From positions 1 through 8,043 of the forward strand of contig JBJKRW010000106.1 in assembly GCA_046704445.1 (NCBI GenBank): DNA of 8,043 bases, in the 5' to 3' direction. This stretch comes from JBJKRW01 sp046704445 (GTDB taxonomy: Bacteria > Patescibacteriota > Microgenomatia > UBA1406 > GWC2-37-13). The notes below the pieces were generated by a model, which saw only the letters and a list, made by a program, of their open reading frames with translations, made no database searches and was not told where the DNA came from. This document shows, in pieces, positions 1 through 5,278 of the stretch (the first letter of the stretch is position 1; each line of letters begins with the position of its first letter). Both the position numbers and the translations under genes were made by a program.

Positions 1-45
1 ATCTTATATTAATTATATCATCCGGCCCGTTCAGCCCCTAACCCC

Positions 46-64
46 TTTCACCTGCGAGGTGAAA
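46..64. promoter_or_regulatory. 8-bp perfect palindrome, operator or hairpin
   Basis: TTTCACCT-GCG-AGGTGAAA is a perfect 8-bp inverted repeat with a 3-nt centre. It ends 10 bp before a TATAAT box and covers the place where a -35 would sit, so a repressor or activator site for the hydrolase gene is the natural reading. It could instead be the stem of a terminator for a gene left of the window, but only a weak T-rich stretch (TTCGTT) follows, which argues against that. Confidence 0.5.
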
Positions 65-74
65 TTCGTTGCGG

Positions 75-80
75 TATAAT
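75..80 (+). promoter_or_regulatory. -10 box of hydrolase promoter
   Basis: A perfect TATAAT lies 28 bp before the ATG of the hydrolase, predicting a start near 87 and a 5' leader of about 22 nt. No good -35 hexamer exists at 16-18 bp spacing (CTGCGA at 52-57 is the 17-bp option), and there is no extended -10 TGn. Weak -35 contact plus the palindrome over that position suggests factor-dependent transcription. Confidence 0.45.
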
Positions 81-108
81 GCTATAGAAAGCATCAAATT
101 TGACAATT

Positions 109-1119
109 ATGAAAACCAAACTGCTTCTCGTACTCATCCTCGTTGAAACGCTCTTTATAGGATACCTATTGTACCGTCTAAAACCGGACAACAAACCATT
201 GACAAAACCAGCGGTCAGCAAACCGCTATTGAAGTATACATATCAAAATTTACGACATTATCAACCCGTAACTTCCGATATCACCATCGGTCGGGAAGTA
301 AGATCGGGCGACGGATTTATTTCCTACATGTTCTTTTTTAGATCAAGCGGAAAAAAAGTCAGCGGACTTCTGAATACGCCGGACAAACAAGGAACCTACC
401 CGGTTATGTTTATGATCCGCGGCTTTGTCGACCCGTCGCAATACTACTCCGGAGAAGGGACGCAGCACGGAGCCGAATATTTCGCACAACACGGATTTGT
501 TACGGTTGCTCCGGATTTTCTTGGCTACGGAGAATCCGACAAGGCATCACAAAATCCTTTTGAAGACCGATTCCAGACATACACGACAGTTATGGATCTT
601 CTCGCATCCCTGAAAAATCTTGACAGGGGTTTCGAGCAAAAAGGTATATCGGAAATAAAGACGGATTCTCAACATATCGGTATTTGGGCCCACAGCAATG
701 GCGGGCAAATCGCGCTTTCCGTTGCTGAAATGACGGGTTTTGCTTATCCGATGATTCTCTGGGCTCCGGTTTCCAAACCGTTTCCTTACTCCATTCTGTA
801 TTATACGGACGAATTTGACGATAAAGGAAAAGCGTTGCGAAAAGCTCTGGCAACATTCGAATCACTGTACAACGCGGAAAATTACTCTTTGACCAATTAT
901 CTTTCTTGGATACAAGCTCCCGTTCAATTGAATCAGGGAGACGCCGATGAAGAAGTCCCCATACAATGGTCAAACGAACTTTATTCGCAGCTAAAAAAAC
1001 TCGGAAAAGATATATCATATAATACTTACCCCGGAGAAAACCATAATTTCCAAAACGGCAGCTGGACAAAAGCCATGGAAAACGGTCTTGCCTTTATCAG
1101 ATCAAAACTGGGTAAATAA
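109..1119 (+). CDS. Membrane-anchored alpha/beta hydrolase, S9 peptidase/esterase-like
   Basis: Predicted serine hydrolase of the alpha/beta fold, closest in style to acylaminoacyl-peptidase/dipeptidyl-aminopeptidase relatives (S9). ATG at 109 is preferred over the in-frame TTG at 100; this gives 336 aa. Residues 2-21 form a hydrophobic signal-anchor, followed by a Lys/Pro-rich stalk to about residue 42, placing the catalytic domain outside the membrane. Visible motifs: a strand and oxyanion-type loop (VMFMIRGF), the HGFVTVAPDFLGYGES block, the nucleophile elbow AHSNGG with Ser196, the acid loop GDADEEVP with Asp280, and NHNF with His312, so the triad is complete. No Shine-Dalgarno is visible. 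The FMN-binding protein gene starts 29 bp downstream on the same strand, suggesting co-transcription. The substrate cannot be told from sequence; peptidase and esterase are both possible. Confidence 0.85.
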   Translation: MKTKLLLVLILVETLFIGYLLYRLKPDNKPLTKPAVSKPLLKYTYQNLRHYQPVTSDITIGREVRSGDGFISYMFFFRSSGKKVSGLLNTPDKQGTYPVMFMIRGFVDPSQYYSGEGTQHGAEYFAQHGFVTVAPDFLGYGESDKASQNPFEDRFQTYTTVMDLLASLKNLDRGFEQKGISEIKTDSQHIGIWAHSNGGQIALSVAEMTGFAYPMILWAPVSKPFPYSILYYTDEFDDKGKALRKALATFESLYNAENYSLTNYLSWIQAPVQLNQGDADEEVPIQWSNELYSQLKKLGKDISYNTYPGENHNFQNGSWTKAMENGLAFIRSKLGK

Positions 1120-1148
1120 GTCCGTGAATTGCATATATAACACTATAT

Positions 1149-1772
1149 ATGGTAATCAAAAAATTTCTCGTTTCATCTGCGGTGGTTATTTCGTTTCTCG
1201 GATACTCGGCTTACCAAAAACTGCATCCTCCCGTACGCCCTATGTTATTAACCGTTAAATCGCCGCTTATTTCAATCACACCTTCTCTAACACCAACATC
1301 TACGCCAACTCCGACATTAACCCCGACCCCAACTCCAGCTCCTCCGCCTCACGTAATTTCCGAGCTGCAGATTGCGTATCCCACCCCCACACAAGTTCCA
1401 ACGGAGACTCCCATTCCCTCTGCCGGTCCGACCGCGCCTCCACCCACTCCGACACCAACCAATATTCCCACGCCAATACCTTCCGGCGCGTACAAAGACG
1501 GCACATACTCCGGCGATGTTACCGACGCATTTTACGGATACATGCAGGTACAGGTAGTAGTAAGCGGAGGAAAAATTTCGGATATCCAATTTTTACAATA
1601 TCCGAATGACAGACAGACTTCAATTGAGATCAACTCCCAGGCTCTGCCGATTCTCAGGTCGGAAACAATTGAAGCCCAGAATGCACAGATTGATATCGTA
1701 TCCGGCGCAACAGACTCAAGCTTTGCGTATATCCAATCCTTGAAATCGGCACTCACAAAAGCAAAAACATAA
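1149..1772 (+). CDS. Membrane-anchored FMN-binding domain protein, covalent flavinylation motif
   Basis: 207 aa in three parts. Residues 5-22 are an N-terminal membrane anchor; residues 44-112 are a low-complexity Pro/Thr linker; residues 113-205 are a compact FMN_bind-type domain. The domain opens with YKDGTYSGD and the GYMQVQVVVSGGKISDI pair of strands typical of the family, and ends with SGATDSS (185-191). That is the motif to which ApbE flavin transferases attach FMN through a phosphoester bond to Thr in NqrC/RnfG and in Gram-positive extracellular flavoproteins; Thr188 is the expected acceptor. Likely role: a surface one-domain flavoprotein carrying electrons, or a redox partner on the outer face. 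It follows the hydrolase by 29 bp with no terminator between. No ApbE gene, quinone reductase or cytochrome lies in the window, so the electron partner is unknown. Confidence 0.85.
   Translation: MVIKKFLVSSAVVISFLGYSAYQKLHPPVRPMLLTVKSPLISITPSLTPTSTPTPTLTPTPTPAPPPHVISELQIAYPTPTQVPTETPIPSAGPTAPPPTPTPTNIPTPIPSGAYKDGTYSGDVTDAFYGYMQVQVVVSGGKISDIQFLQYPNDRQTSIEINSQALPILRSETIEAQNAQIDIVSGATDSSFAYIQSLKSALTKAKT
1278..1484 (+). repeat. Pro/Thr low-complexity linker coding region
   Basis: Encodes residues 44-112 of the FMN-binding protein: repeated TP and PTP units interrupted by a short less repetitive piece (HVISELQIAYP). Pro and Thr codons vary freely (cca, ccg, ccc; aca, acg, act, acc), so this is a protein-level repeat kept by selection for an extended, possibly glycosylated spacer, not a recent DNA slippage expansion. 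Confidence 0.8.
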
Positions 1773-1781
1773 ATTCAGTCT

Positions 1782-1991
1782 TTACTGGATACAAATTCCT
1801 CCCGGCACACATACACCTTTCGGAGGTAAAGCAGGAGATGATGGTTGACTGCAAAGATGCATATTTACACACAAATAAACCTGGGCCCTTTGGTTCATCA
1901 AGCCCACTATGAGTGCAATAAATATTAACACCAACACAACCAATTGCCATCTTGACGGAAAGAAAAAATTCCCGGATGCTTTTTTCGACAT
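1782..1991 (-). CDS. Small single-pass membrane protein with four cysteines
   Basis: 69 aa, not recognised as a family member. A basic N-terminus (residues 2-14) is followed by a strongly hydrophobic segment (16-32), then a tail with four cysteines at 41, 47, 61 and 67. The spacing is symmetrical: C-x5-C twice, separated by a Pro/Ser stretch, which suggests two disulfides or a metal site in the exported tail. An AAAGG about 12 nt upstream of the ATG is a distant Shine-Dalgarno candidate. It is convergent with the FMN-protein gene, the stops being 9 bp apart. The clear anchor-plus-Cys-tail pattern, rather than length, supports it as a gene. A competing overlapping frame in this interval has no such pattern. 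Confidence 0.6.
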   Translation of the reverse strand: MSKKASGNFFFPSRWQLVVLVLIFIALIVGLMNQRAQVYLCVNMHLCSQPSSPALPPKGVCVPGGICIQ

Positions 1992-2278
1992 ACTGACATT
2001 TTACCTTTTTTTACGGAATCATTTGTGTTGTACATCATGAGAATGGATGAATGCATTGTGTGCGCCCGACTCCCCGTAGACGAAAACGAGTAAATTTCGT
2101 CCGGAAAGAACAAAAAAAACCCTTTATTAATGATTTAATTCCAAAAATTTCAAAATCTTTTATTTTTGATATATCTTCAAAAAACTTTATCCCTGTCCGG
2201 ATATTCTGACTAACGGCAATGAAGAAAAATTTATTGTCGATTTTTTTGTTCCAATTATGTTGGGTAAGAAAACGAATC
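1992..2278. other. AT-rich gap without a supported gene
   Basis: Between the small membrane protein and the helicase terminator I see no convincing gene. An 81-codon minus-strand frame (2035-2280) begins at a TTG inside the terminator U-tract and has the Lys/Phe/Ile make-up of AT-rich noise. A 7-bp inverted repeat, GACGAAA and TTTCGTC (2079-2101, 9-nt loop), is present but has no T-tract on either side. GTCCGGA occurs twice, about 95 bp apart. Confidence 0.5.
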
Positions 2279-2303
2279 AAAAAACCGGACCATAACGGTT
2301 CCG
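2279..2303 (-). terminator. Intrinsic terminator of the helicase gene
   Basis: Minus strand: CGG-A-ACC, loop GTTAT, GGTCCG, then G and six T. The stem is 6 bp with one bulged A and begins 12 nt after the helicase stop. Position and U-tract both fit a rho-independent terminator. Confidence 0.7.
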
Positions 2304-2315
2304 TATCGAATCTGA

Positions 2316-3524
2316 TTATTCTATGATTGTCAAAGCAACCCCACCGCTGTTTGCTCTTCCGGTTCTTCCTATCCTGTGAATATAATCCTCATACGTCTGG
2401 GGAATATCGTAGTTAATGACATGAGAAATATTGGCTATGTCAAGACCGCGGGCAGCCACATCTGTTGCAACCAGTATACATACGACATCCTCCTTAAACA
2501 TCCTGATCGCTTTTTGACGCTGAGCCTGCGGTTTACCCCCATGAATGGTTGTTACCTTGAAGCCTTTGTTAAACAGTTCATGAGAGATTCTATCAACCCC
2601 TCGTTTGGTTCTTCCGAATACAAGAACTTTTCTAAAATCTTCACCTTTCAATAAATGCGAAAGGGTTTCCAACTTAGACCTGCCCGGTTCGACATGAATT
2701 ATTTCCTGTTTTATATGTGCAACCGTTTCGCCGGTCTTCACCGATATGGTAACCGGGTTTTTGACAAATGCCCGAATCAATGAATTAATATTCGGCGAAA
2801 GCGTCGCGGAAAAAAAAAGGGATTGCCGCACTTTCGGCAGAAACGATATGATATGTTTTACATCATGGATAAATCCCATATCCAGCATCTGATCCGCCTC
2901 GTCAAGAACAATCATCCTGAACGCGTTTAATTGAAGAATTCTTCGTTCTATCAGGTCCTTCAACCGTCCGGGAGTACCTACGACAATATGCGGATTCCGC
3001 CGTAAATCCCGGATCTGCGCATACATGGAGGATTGTCCTATACAAAATGAGTGATAGATTTGCATACCGCTGGAAAATATTTTCAATTCTTCCAATATTT
3101 GCAGTGCCAGCTCACGTGTCGGGGTAATAATTAAGGCCCGGTATGTGCGATCCTTAAGAATTTGTTCAACAAGCGGAATTAAAAACGCCGCCGTTTTCCC
3201 GGTTCCGGTATTGGCAATACCAATCACATCTTTTCCATCGCGGATTGCTGAAACACCTGCGGCCTGAATAGGCGTAAGCACGGTGTAGCCATGACGAGCT
3301 ATCGTCAGTTTTAATTGCTGCGGTAGGTCAAGAGAATCAAATCGAATTTCCTGTGCGGGTGCACTGTCAATAAAATTGTTTTTCACCCTTGCACGTGAAA
3401 TATACTCATGGATAAACGAATCCGGTCTGGGATTGAAACGACCTGATGGCCGTTTGAATCTACCCGGTCCGTACCCTGTTTTTCCCGAATGAAAACGGGA
3501 ACGATGACTGTGATCTGTATACAT
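2316..3524 (-). CDS. DEAD-box ATP-dependent RNA helicase
   Basis: ATP-dependent RNA duplex unwinding; relatives act in ribosome assembly, mRNA decay and cold adaptation. Numbered from the ATG at 3524 (402 aa), all core motifs are present: Q motif (Phe62, Gln87), motif I ANTGTGKT (104-111), Ia PTRELA (135-140), Ib TPGR (184-187), II DEAD (208-211), III SAT (239-241), IV VLVFGRTK, V ATDVAARGLDI (353-363), VI HRIGRTGR (383-390). A basic Arg/Gly/Lys-rich N-terminal extension of about 35 residues may bind RNA. The protein ends only 12 residues after motif VI, shorter than E. coli RhlE or CsdA, with no C-terminal RNA-binding domain. An in-frame TTG at 3542 would add 6 residues; ATG is preferred. 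The gene is monocistronic, with its own promoter, long leader and terminator. Confidence 0.95.
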   Translation of the reverse strand: MYTDHSHRSRFHSGKTGYGPGRFKRPSGRFNPRPDSFIHEYISRARVKNNFIDSAPAQEIRFDSLDLPQQLKLTIARHGYTVLTPIQAAGVSAIRDGKDVIGIANTGTGKTAAFLIPLVEQILKDRTYRALIITPTRELALQILEELKIFSSGMQIYHSFCIGQSSMYAQIRDLRRNPHIVVGTPGRLKDLIERRILQLNAFRMIVLDEADQMLDMGFIHDVKHIISFLPKVRQSLFFSATLSPNINSLIRAFVKNPVTISVKTGETVAHIKQEIIHVEPGRSKLETLSHLLKGEDFRKVLVFGRTKRGVDRISHELFNKGFKVTTIHGGKPQAQRQKAIRMFKEDVVCILVATDVAARGLDIANISHVINYDIPQTYEDYIHRIGRTGRANSGGVALTIIE

Positions 3525-3558
3525 ACGACAATAACGGAACAAATAATAATGTAGACGT

Positions 3559-3576
3559 AAGAGCTCAAAAGCTCTT
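3559..3576 (-). promoter_or_regulatory. Hairpin in the helicase 5' leader
   Basis: On the minus-strand transcript AAGAGCT-TTTG-AGCTCTT forms a perfect 7-bp hairpin with a 4-nt loop, 34 nt before the helicase ATG. A U-rich run precedes it and no U-tract follows, so it is not a terminator. Long structured leaders are common on cold-shock DEAD-box helicase genes, where they serve thermosensing or autoregulation; that role here is inferred. Confidence 0.5.
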
Positions 3577-3644
3577 CAAAAAATTGAAAATTTAAGAAGA
3601 ACTTAACGTATCGTGAAATACAAAAATTAAGCAGTACTTACCAT

Positions 3645-3663
3645 CTGGTTTATATTATACCAG
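3645..3663. promoter_or_regulatory. Operator-like palindrome over helicase -10
   Basis: CTGGTTTATATTATACCAG has 5-bp perfect arms (CTGGT/ACCAG) and further partial symmetry inside. It encloses the minus-strand TATAAT, so a bound protein would block the helicase promoter. Confidence 0.4.
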
Positions 3664-3682
3664 TAGAGTAATGATTTTACAA
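3654..3682 (-). promoter_or_regulatory. Helicase promoter, -35 TTGTAA and -10 TATAAT
   Basis: On the minus strand TTGTAA (3682-3677) and a perfect TATAAT (3659-3654) are separated by exactly 17 bp. The predicted start is near 3647, giving a leader of about 120 nt before the ATG at 3524. Confidence 0.7.
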
Positions 3683-3686
3683 ACGC

Positions 3687-3720
3687 AAAAAAAAATTTCC
3701 GGCGTTATCGATCGTGCCGG
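3687..3720 (-). terminator. Terminator-like hairpin upstream of helicase promoter
   Basis: Minus strand: CCGGC, 12-nt loop, GCCGG, then AAA and nine T. The U-tract ends 4 bp before the helicase -35. No minus-strand gene lies upstream for it to serve, because the neighbour is on the plus strand. It may stop antisense transcription through the SGNH gene. On the plus strand the same sequence forms a 6-bp stem (with one G-U pair) in the SGNH gene's upstream region. Confidence 0.4.
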
Positions 3721-3773
3721 CTTTTGCTCAATTTATTTCATGTATCATCCGCCCGTTATGAGATACTTGAAGT

Positions 3774-4496
3774 ATGAACAAGACGCGTATACTTTTTATT
3801 CATCACTCGACAGGAGCATTATTATTGCAGTTCGGAAATGTTCGCTCGCTGCTTAAACGCCATTCACCGAATACAGAATTGTGGGATCATGGCTATAATT
3901 TAAGTTCACCGATTATTTTTTCCTATCTTTTTGGTCGAATTTCGTTCAAAACCGGACTTTCGGACGGAAACGGACATATGACCGGAAAAGATTTCAATCT
4001 AAAGGTCGGAAACGATTCACCCAAAGCATATGATGAACTGTTTTCCAGAAACCCGAAGGACACTTCACTTGCTCAAATCCTGGACTTTGATATTATTGCG
4101 TTCAAAAACTGTTTTCCCACCACAAAAATAGAAACTCCGGAAAAATTACAAGAATTTCAATCGTATTACCGCTCCATATTTGCGCATCTGCAAATTTTTT
4201 CCAACAAATTTATTGTATTTACCCCTCCACCTCTCCGGCTTGAATGTACAAATCCGCTGTGGGCACAGAACGCAAGAATTCTGTGTAATTGGCTCTTGTC
4301 CCAACAATGTCGAAACATAACCGTCTTTGATTTTTTTGACCTTCTGGCCGACGGCAAAGGATCAAACCGGAATATGCTCAAACGTCAATATTGTAATCCC
4401 ATACCGTTTGATTCGCATCCGAATATCCGTGCCAATAAGGAAGTGGGCAAAAAATTCGTCGATTGTGTATGCAACGTTTCCGCGCCTCATAGATAA
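3774..4496 (+). CDS. SGNH/GDSL-like hydrolase family protein
   Basis: 240 aa, no signal peptide, probably cytoplasmic. The N-terminal strand and turn ILFIHHSTG puts Ser12 where the SGNH block I nucleophile belongs. DIIAFKNCFP carries Asn112 in a block III-like setting. DSHPN (213-217) matches the block V Asp-x-His of the catalytic site, with Asp213 and His215. The ELWDHGYN segment (35-42) and the FKNCFP motif resemble a poorly characterised SGNH-like family of about this length, so the gene appears full length. Relatives in the superfamily hydrolyse esters, lipids or acetylated sugars; the substrate here is unknown. ATG at 3774 has no Shine-Dalgarno at normal spacing and no clear promoter. 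The gene stands alone between minus-strand units. Confidence 0.7.
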   Translation: MNKTRILFIHHSTGALLLQFGNVRSLLKRHSPNTELWDHGYNLSSPIIFSYLFGRISFKTGLSDGNGHMTGKDFNLKVGNDSPKAYDELFSRNPKDTSLAQILDFDIIAFKNCFPTTKIETPEKLQEFQSYYRSIFAHLQIFSNKFIVFTPPPLRLECTNPLWAQNARILCNWLLSQQCRNITVFDFFDLLADGKGSNRNMLKRQYCNPIPFDSHPNIRANKEVGKKFVDCVCNVSAPHR

Positions 4497-4506
4497 ACCG
4501 TTTCCG

Positions 4507-4539
4507 AAAAACTTGACGATACATACTTATAATCCGTCA
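4507..4539 (-). terminator. Weak terminator candidate for the Cys-rich operon
   Basis: Minus strand TGACG and CGTCA arms (16-nt loop) are followed by AG and five T. It lies 266 nt beyond the last stop of the minus operon. The stem is short and the loop long, and no better terminator is visible nearer, so this is tentative. The plus strand of the loop holds a TATAAT (4528-4533), but its TTGACG is only 9 bp away, too close for a promoter. Confidence 0.2.
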
Positions 4540-4561
4540 TATAAATCACAAGGTGGAGTAG

Positions 4562-4759
4562 GGGACAGGCACCGAAGATGAGGCCCGATGTGCGTTTTAT
4601 GATCCGTGTGTTACGGGCTGGACCGCATTGATTCCAACCGGAAATCTGGGATATACTGTTGTTTCCGTTTCCCCCTATCCGCTGAGACCATCCGATGATG
4701 CCGTTGTATTACAGGCCAGAGCTCCCCCACAACGGCACGCTTCCAAGCATGACAAGTGA
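4562..4759 (+). pseudogene. Orphan protein-like reading frame without a start
   Basis: Sixty-five codons are open between a TAG (4559-4561) and a TGA (4757-4759). The translation looks like real protein, including AFYDPCVTGWTALIPTGNLG and SVSPYPLRPSDDAVVLQARA, and base composition is richer in GC than both flanks. There is no ATG or GTG start; the only TTG is at about codon 24. I read it as the C-terminal remnant of a decayed exported protein gene, family not recognised. The opposite strand is also partly open here (about 73 codons) but reads less like protein. An AAGGTGGAG at 4550-4558 resembles a ribosome binding site but leads only to a 17-codon frame. Confidence 0.35.
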
Positions 4760-4804
4760 CATGTTTACGATCCCTTCCCCATCCCGAACAAACTCACCAT
4801 AAAA

Positions 4805-5278
4805 TTATCTGCAAAATTCTATTCTTCCTACTATCATTGATCTGTTAATCATGTTTTTTTCCGCCAAATAACGGCTTCTTGAAGCGTCAGTCAACATGAG
4901 GAAAGAACTGTCCGGCACGGAAACCCGATACCCTTCAAGGTCTGAGTTCCAGGATAAATGGGATTCTCCTGATAGGTACGGTTCGGACAAACTTTGACCA
5001 TTTACAAATGTTTTATCGTTATTAAAACTTATGGTTTCTCCGGAAAGCCCGATTATCCGGCTTATTTTATTAATTCCTAATTGCGGATCCTTATATGCCA
5101 CAAGATCAGATCTCTGAGGGGAAGAAAACAAATATGCAAGTTTATTCAACAGGCAATAGCTGTTGTTTTTATAGGCCAACGAACTTGAACCCTTTACCTG
5201 TACAAGTGAAAAAGAAAAAAACAAGAATATCATTATGAACAAAACAACTGTCAATAAAATTATGAAAGACTTTTTCAT
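4805..5278 (-). CDS. Signal peptidase I-like (S26) protein, catalytic Lys replaced
   Basis: 157 aa with an N-terminal membrane segment (5-24) and an exported S26-like domain. Family boxes line up in order: VKGSSS (28-33) has Ser32 at the nucleophile position of G-x-S; SDLVAYKDP (57-65) matches GDVVxFxxP; SRIIGLSGE (73-81) matches KRVVGLPGD; FVNGQSLSEPY (91-101) matches the VNG..L.E.Y strand; MLTDASRSR (128-136) matches the GDNRxxSxDSR region. Two departures matter: the general-base Lys before Arg is Ser73, and the Met after the nucleophile is Ser33. Archaeal and ER-type enzymes use His there; Ser is not a standard base, so the protein may be inactive or use Lys71 or another residue. Its ATG touches the TAA of the Cys-rich gene (TAAATG), indicating translational coupling and a dedicated partner role. 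Confidence 0.75.
   Translation of the reverse strand: MKKSFIILLTVVLFIMIFLFFSFSLVQVKGSSSLAYKNNSYCLLNKLAYLFSSPQRSDLVAYKDPQLGINKISRIIGLSGETISFNNDKTFVNGQSLSEPYLSGESHLSWNSDLEGYRVSVPDSSFLMLTDASRSRYLAEKNMINRSMIVGRIEFCR

Noticed and set aside
1278..1484. DNA tandem repeat or CRISPR-like array
   Set aside because: Repetition is only at the protein level; codons vary and there are no fixed-length direct repeats.
1925..2113. 62-codon minus-strand frame overlapping the small membrane protein
   Set aside because: Overlaps in another frame and lacks any domain pattern, while the 69-aa frame has a clear anchor and paired cysteines.
2035..2280. 81-codon minus-strand frame downstream of the helicase
   Set aside because: Begins at TTG inside the helicase terminator U-tract, Lys/Phe/Ile-rich like AT-rich noise, no anchor, motif or ribosome binding site.
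3671..3856. 61-codon plus-strand frame before the SGNH gene
   Set aside because: Overlaps the SGNH N-terminus carrying the nucleophile motif; no protein-like features.
4513..4533. Plus-strand promoter TTGACG and TATAAT
   Set aside because: Both boxes look good but are only 9 bp apart, far below the usual 16-18 bp spacing.
4562..4759. Template region of a diversity-generating retroelement
   Set aside because: Non-coding protein-like repeats next to surface genes would fit, but there is no reverse transcriptase, no second copy in the window and no AAC/AAT enrichment.
4748..4763. Near-palindrome CATGACAAGTGACATG
   Set aside because: Two mismatched pairs, no T-tract and no promoter next to it; likely chance.
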